64,000 bases of DNA from Apiotrichum sp. Y4204 (lineage: Eukaryota; Basidiomycota; Tremellomycetes; Trichosporonales; Trichosporonaceae). Below the pieces are notes generated by a model. That model was not told the origin of the DNA. It made no database searches and saw only the letters and a list, made by a program, of their open reading frames with translations. The stretch covers positions 1 through 64,000 of the forward strand of contig JAMYHL010000045.1 of NCBI GenBank assembly GCA_025531455.1, read 5' to 3'. Shown here in pieces: positions 60,201 through 64,000 of this stretch. The stretch's first letter is position 1. Every line of letters begins with the position of its first letter. Made by a program: the position numbers and the translations under genes.

Positions 60201-62197
60201 GCAGACGAGTCGATCAGCAGCGTCGTCGCCTGCTCCTCCACTACTGAATGTATTTCCGCAAGCATGCTGTTGTATTCTGCCTCTGTGATGTGGTTCCCGT
60301 CGGCGGCGGGTGTGGCTGCCTGACTGAGCTCGAGCATGCGCACCGCCTCATCCGCCAGACGGACGAGTGCGCGTGCGTAGGTCGCGCGGACGAACACGTC
60401 CGGATCGCCCGCCAATCTCCGTGTCTGCGGGAGGAGGTATTCTGGGATGAACGTGCAATTGTGCAGTGTGATGGATTGGACCGACTCGACGACGATGACT
60501 AGCGTGCGACAAGCTTCGGCGCGGACAATCGGGACCTCATCGGAGAGAAGCTCGACCACAAACGGCACGATGCGGTCCACCTTGTCCTCGTCCATTAGGT
60601 AAGGGCAGAGGTTGAGGAAGAGCTTGAGGCCGTGTAATCGTGAACTCGGCGAGAGGCAGTTGCGGATCGAGGACGTTACGATGTTTAGCAGAAGCAGCGC
60701 AGGGCCATCTGCTGTAAGTTTATGACGCTGCATTCTTAACTTACTCTCATTCACGCCCTTGCCTTCGAGATGAACCGAGATGCTCTCCCATTGGTCCAGC
60801 ATTGTATCGATTTTGGTGCCCGGCAGTGTGCTCACGCGGGCGAGGAACTCGTCCGTCGGGGAATCCGGGAGCTCGCTGAGCTCTGTGACATAGTCCATGA
60901 GGAAGGTGTAGAAGTACTCGGGGAAGATGGTGCCGCGGTATGTCGCGAGGATGCGGTCAAAGCTGGGGCGCTGGGAGGGTTCGCGGGACAGCATCTGCGC
61001 GATCATGTCCTTGACGTCGCGGTCTTCGAGGTTGTCGAGAATACCCTCTAGCCCGAGCGTTCCGTTACGATAAGCAAACAGCTCGCTTAGGTTGAACACT
61101 GTCCGGCCGTCGGTCCACGTTTCGGCGAGTACGCAGCCGGTGGAGAACACATCCATCTCCTCGGTGACCTTGCCGTCGCGCTTCTCCCACGGCTCGGCGT
61201 TCGACGCGCTCCCCGACTCGGAGATGGATGCAGCAGCGGCAGCGACGGCCGACGCAGCCTTGTCCCGCGCGATCTTCGAGTCCATCTCGTAGAACCGCTC
61301 CGGGGCGATATAACATGTTCTCCTTGCCGACGAGTCGAAGAAGAAGGAAAAGTCTGACGGGTCATCGAGGGGGAGGTAGGTCGGCTTGAACGAGGATGAA
61401 AAGTCGGTGAGGAGCACAGTGAGGTCCGACGTAATCAGCACATTGTCGCTCTTGATGTCCCCGTGAGCGACCTTGCGCATGCGCGCATCGCGCAAACACG
61501 TGAGCAGCTGGAACGCAATCCACTTCTTCTCAATGTCTGTCAGGTACGGCTGCGTGCTGCGTGTGAGCTCCGGTCAACTTTAATCCAGCTCACCTCAGGC
61601 GGTCATACAGGCTTGAGCCAACCCATTGACGAATGAGATATCCTGCCTTCTCCGTCTCGATAAACGTCGCGTATGTGTGCACGTTGTGAATATGTGCGAG
61701 CGTTTCTCGTTCGCCTGCCGTCAGCATGAGTAATCACGAAGTTGGGAAAGGACGCCTCCATCACGCATTCCCGCGACTTCCCCAGGTCCATCAATGAACC
61801 CCCTCTCGATTCCCCTTGACATTCCCCCGCCTTGTCCACATTTGCGGGCACTACGCCCTCACTCACTCTTCAATCTCCGCTGGATGACGCGCAGGGTCAT
61901 GCTAGGATCAGGCTTGATAAAGATCTTGATCGTGAGCGGCCCATTCTTGTGCCGCGCAAGAATCGTCTTGAGGAAGCGGGACGACGACAGGCTGTTGTCA
62001 GCGAAATATCGCGGGGGGTAAGGAAGACAGATGTCAGACGATTCCTCATCTGTCCCCAGTCGCGCGGGACCCACCTCTTCTCATAGGAAATGTCGTTCCC
62101 CAGCTCGGTGACGTACGAGTCGAGCGCCGTCGACCTGGTATCAGCACTGGGTGGTAGCGTGGACGTACGCGCGCGCAATGGACGATATGTTGCCCAT
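57278..62197 (-). CDS. VPS15: Vps15, regulatory kinase subunit of PI3-kinase complex
   Basis: Scaffold and pseudokinase-like partner of Vps34, acting in autophagy and endosomal sorting. The start at 62197 gives MGNISSIARASTALD after splicing. Gly2 is a myristoylation site, as in Vps15 proteins, and DSYVTELGNDISYEKSLSSSRFL matches the Vps15 N-terminus. The kinase domain has a catalytic loop HGDIKSDN and DFS in place of DFG (LLTDFSSSFKPT), both typical of Vps15, then a Ser/Ala-rich insert and a C-lobe (EEMDVFSTGCVLAETW). HEAT-like helices follow (about 59700-60900). The C-terminal third is a WD40 propeller (SSEDSTIHIWD, GSLSLWDLRFG, VITAGDDRVIRYWG, SADRSGVIKVWRI). Product about 1,450-1,550 residues from about ten exons. 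It follows MDM31 on the same strand with a 340-bp gap. Confidence 0.95.
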
Positions 62198-62536
62198 GGT
62201 GCTGGTGCCGCTTGTGGCGGATGGGGAAGAGTGTGGAGGAGAGAGTTGAAAGAGTTGGTCGAGGATGATTGCGAGATGTGTCTGGTGGCGGGGTTGGGTG
62301 GAGATGCGGGGCTCCATCCCGATGACGACCAGCGAGCGGCCATTTCTAGTGGCGACGGGAGCATCTGTACGATGAGCTGCCCTTGCCGTTGCCATTCTGC
62401 ATGTCACAACAACCCAGATAATGCATGAAGTGGTGCTATGGAATGCGATGATGAACGAAGCGCATGGGACACGGACCGGAAACCAAGAGGAGGAAGAGCG
62501 ATAGAGAGCAACGGAGAAGGAGCAGTGTTTGTCTAA
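62198..62536. other. intergenic region MDM31-VPS15
   Basis: About 340 bp between the MDM31 stop and the VPS15 start, both on the minus strand. It should hold the MDM31 3' UTR and the VPS15 promoter. In the VPS15 frame the sequence stays open for about 70 codons upstream of the chosen ATG, but the myristoylation start favours 62197. Confidence 0.6.
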
Positions 62537-64000
62537 TTATACAGATTGGGCATACACGGGATCGACCATGTATCTGAGGGTGTTGAGGAGGCGCTCGGTG
62601 CCGCGCTGGATGCCCCAGACGGAGACCTGGCGGATGCGCTTCGAGTTTGCTGCCTCGGAGGAGACATGGTACGCGAGGGCCGAGTAGATCTGCTCGGAGA
62701 TGGACGACATGAGGCCCGTCTCGAAGAGGGTCCACGAGCCGTCAAAGTCGGAGATGTCGGCTGCGACCTGGCAGTGGATGGGGACGAGGGTGCGGTTCGC
62801 GTTGACAAACGCAACAATGGGGCGGATGAGGGCGTTGTTTCTGAGAGTCACATCGGAGGTGAAGATGGGAACTGCGGCCTTGAGGTCACGGAAGCGCAGG
62901 TCAATGTCGATCGTGACCTGCCGTTTGTCCTCTCGGGGCATGGAGCCTTCGGGGGCACGGAGAGGCGGACGGGCGAGGCGATGTTGCCCGGGGAGGAGAT
63001 TGGACGACGCGGCTATCATGTCCTGGAGCTGCGTAAAGTTGTCAAAGTTGTCGCCTGCGGCGTCATCGGGATGCACGCCGGCGGAGATGGCGGCGACGTT
63101 ACGTCCAATGTCCTCGAAGATGGCCTTGATATCCACATCGTCGTCGTCGGGGTGGTAAGGGAACTTTATGTCCAGAACGGCGTCAAGCTTGCCGGAAGTG
63201 AACCACGAAATGACACCCTCATAGCCGGACGCATACTGTGCGTGCTCGAGCGGAAGGCCGTCAATGCGGAAACGCGCCATGCGCTTCACCGTACTTCCAA
63301 CATCACCAGGATGCTTGCCAAGCTTCTGCGGCATGTGGAGACTGAACAGACAGTTGTCGTACTGGCCAGTCATGTACTCTGCACTGAGCATGTCGTAGAA
63401 CAGCCAGCGTTTGCGGAAGGGACCGAACGAGGCGTTGAATATCGACACGTTGTACGGCGGCTGTCCGCCAGGCTGGTATACCGTGACCAAAAAGTCCTCG
63501 ACATGGAACGAGTCGAGCTCGAAATCGCCAGGATATGCCTTGTGACGGTACGCGGCGGGCTCGAGCCTATTGGCCTTGTCCCACCACACAGAGCGGCGGT
63601 CAATGACGCCGCGAACGCCCTTCACTTTTGCGCTCTTAACGAGGCCCTTGCCGTCAAGCCATCGCCGCAGGCTCAGTGTGACCTCCACTTCGTCAAAGTT
63701 TATATCGAACATGGTGTAATTATCCGCCTCGGCCGCTCGTGGTGGGTGGAGATACGAGTCGGGGGGTACCTCGGAGGAAAGGAGAGGAATCGGAGAAGGG
63801 GGAGTAGCCTTGGTGGCCTTGGAAGCCTTGCCAGTGCCTTCCTGGTTCTGCGGGCGTCGCGAGACGTAGACATTCCGGAACGCGATCGTGGACGCTCCCC
63901 ATTTTGGTACGATTGCGGACTCGAAACTGTATGATCAGCGAGAGCTCGAGGCATGCGTTTGAAAGCTCACATTACGTTGACGCCGGCTGCAGAAGTCAGA
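62537..64000 (-). CDS. MDM31: Mdm31/Mdm32 mitochondrial inner membrane protein, partial
   Basis: The C-terminal part, about 460 residues, of a mitochondrial distribution and morphology protein of the inner membrane, needed for mitochondrial shape and lipid homeostasis. The gene continues beyond the right edge, so the presequence and first membrane segment are outside. Recognisable segments: FESAIVPKWGASTIAFRNVYVSRR (read in two pieces around an exon start near 63926), FDINFDEVEVTLSLRRWLDGKGL, VKGVRGVIDRRSVWW, HVEDFLVTVYQPGG and FNASFGPFRKRWLFYDMLSA. The stop is at 62537. One intron lies between about 63927 and 63971. Mdm31 rather than Mdm32 is chosen from overall wording. Confidence 0.9.

Overview
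The window is nuclear DNA of a basidiomycete yeast or fungus. The genes are GC-rich and dense in short introns, mostly 35-60 nt with GTGAGT-type donors. Leaders are CT-rich, and the encoded set is eukaryotic housekeeping: Nup84/Nup107, RRP3, MSH1, ARP5, VPS15 and MDM31. Intron style and protein wording fit Tremellomycetes, perhaps Trichosporonales; that placement is inference, because no rRNA or other marker is present. No tRNA, rRNA, CRISPR array or intact transposon was seen.

Layout. 1-1120 is a contig end opening with a 42-base G run. 1121-34000 is a gene-dense arm: an Ariadne-type RBR ubiquitin ligase (-), Nup84/Nup107 (+), a BTB/POZ protein (-), the rRNA-processing helicase RRP3 (-), a NIMA-family kinase (+), a domesticated integrase-like protein that has lost its catalytic acids (+), a 14-helix MFS transporter (+), mitochondrial MSH1 (-), the INO80 subunit ARP5 (+, divergent from MSH1) and a Red1/ZFC3H1-type zinc-finger protein (+). 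34-45.5 kb and 47.8-54.4 kb are nearly gene-free and flank a single homeodomain regulator (45.57-47.77 kb). 54.4-56.5 kb holds two secreted or surface products, a GH18 chitinase-like enzyme (+) and an eight-cysteine, probably GPI-anchored protein (-), each with a TATA box. 57.3-64 kb holds VPS15 (-) and the 3' part of MDM31 (-), which runs off the window.

The genes are separate transcription units, not a pathway cluster. The most unusual items are: (1) the integrase-fold protein at 18.0-20.2 kb that keeps the fold signature but lacks the D, D and E of the catalytic triad; (2) a stop-free 90-nt intron inside the homeodomain, whose retention would insert 30 residues between helices 1 and 2; (3) a BTB domain split by an insertion of about 260 disordered residues; and (4) the gene-free flanks of the homeodomain gene, with signs of a long multi-intron 5' leader. 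Exon structures were read by eye and are approximate where not stated.
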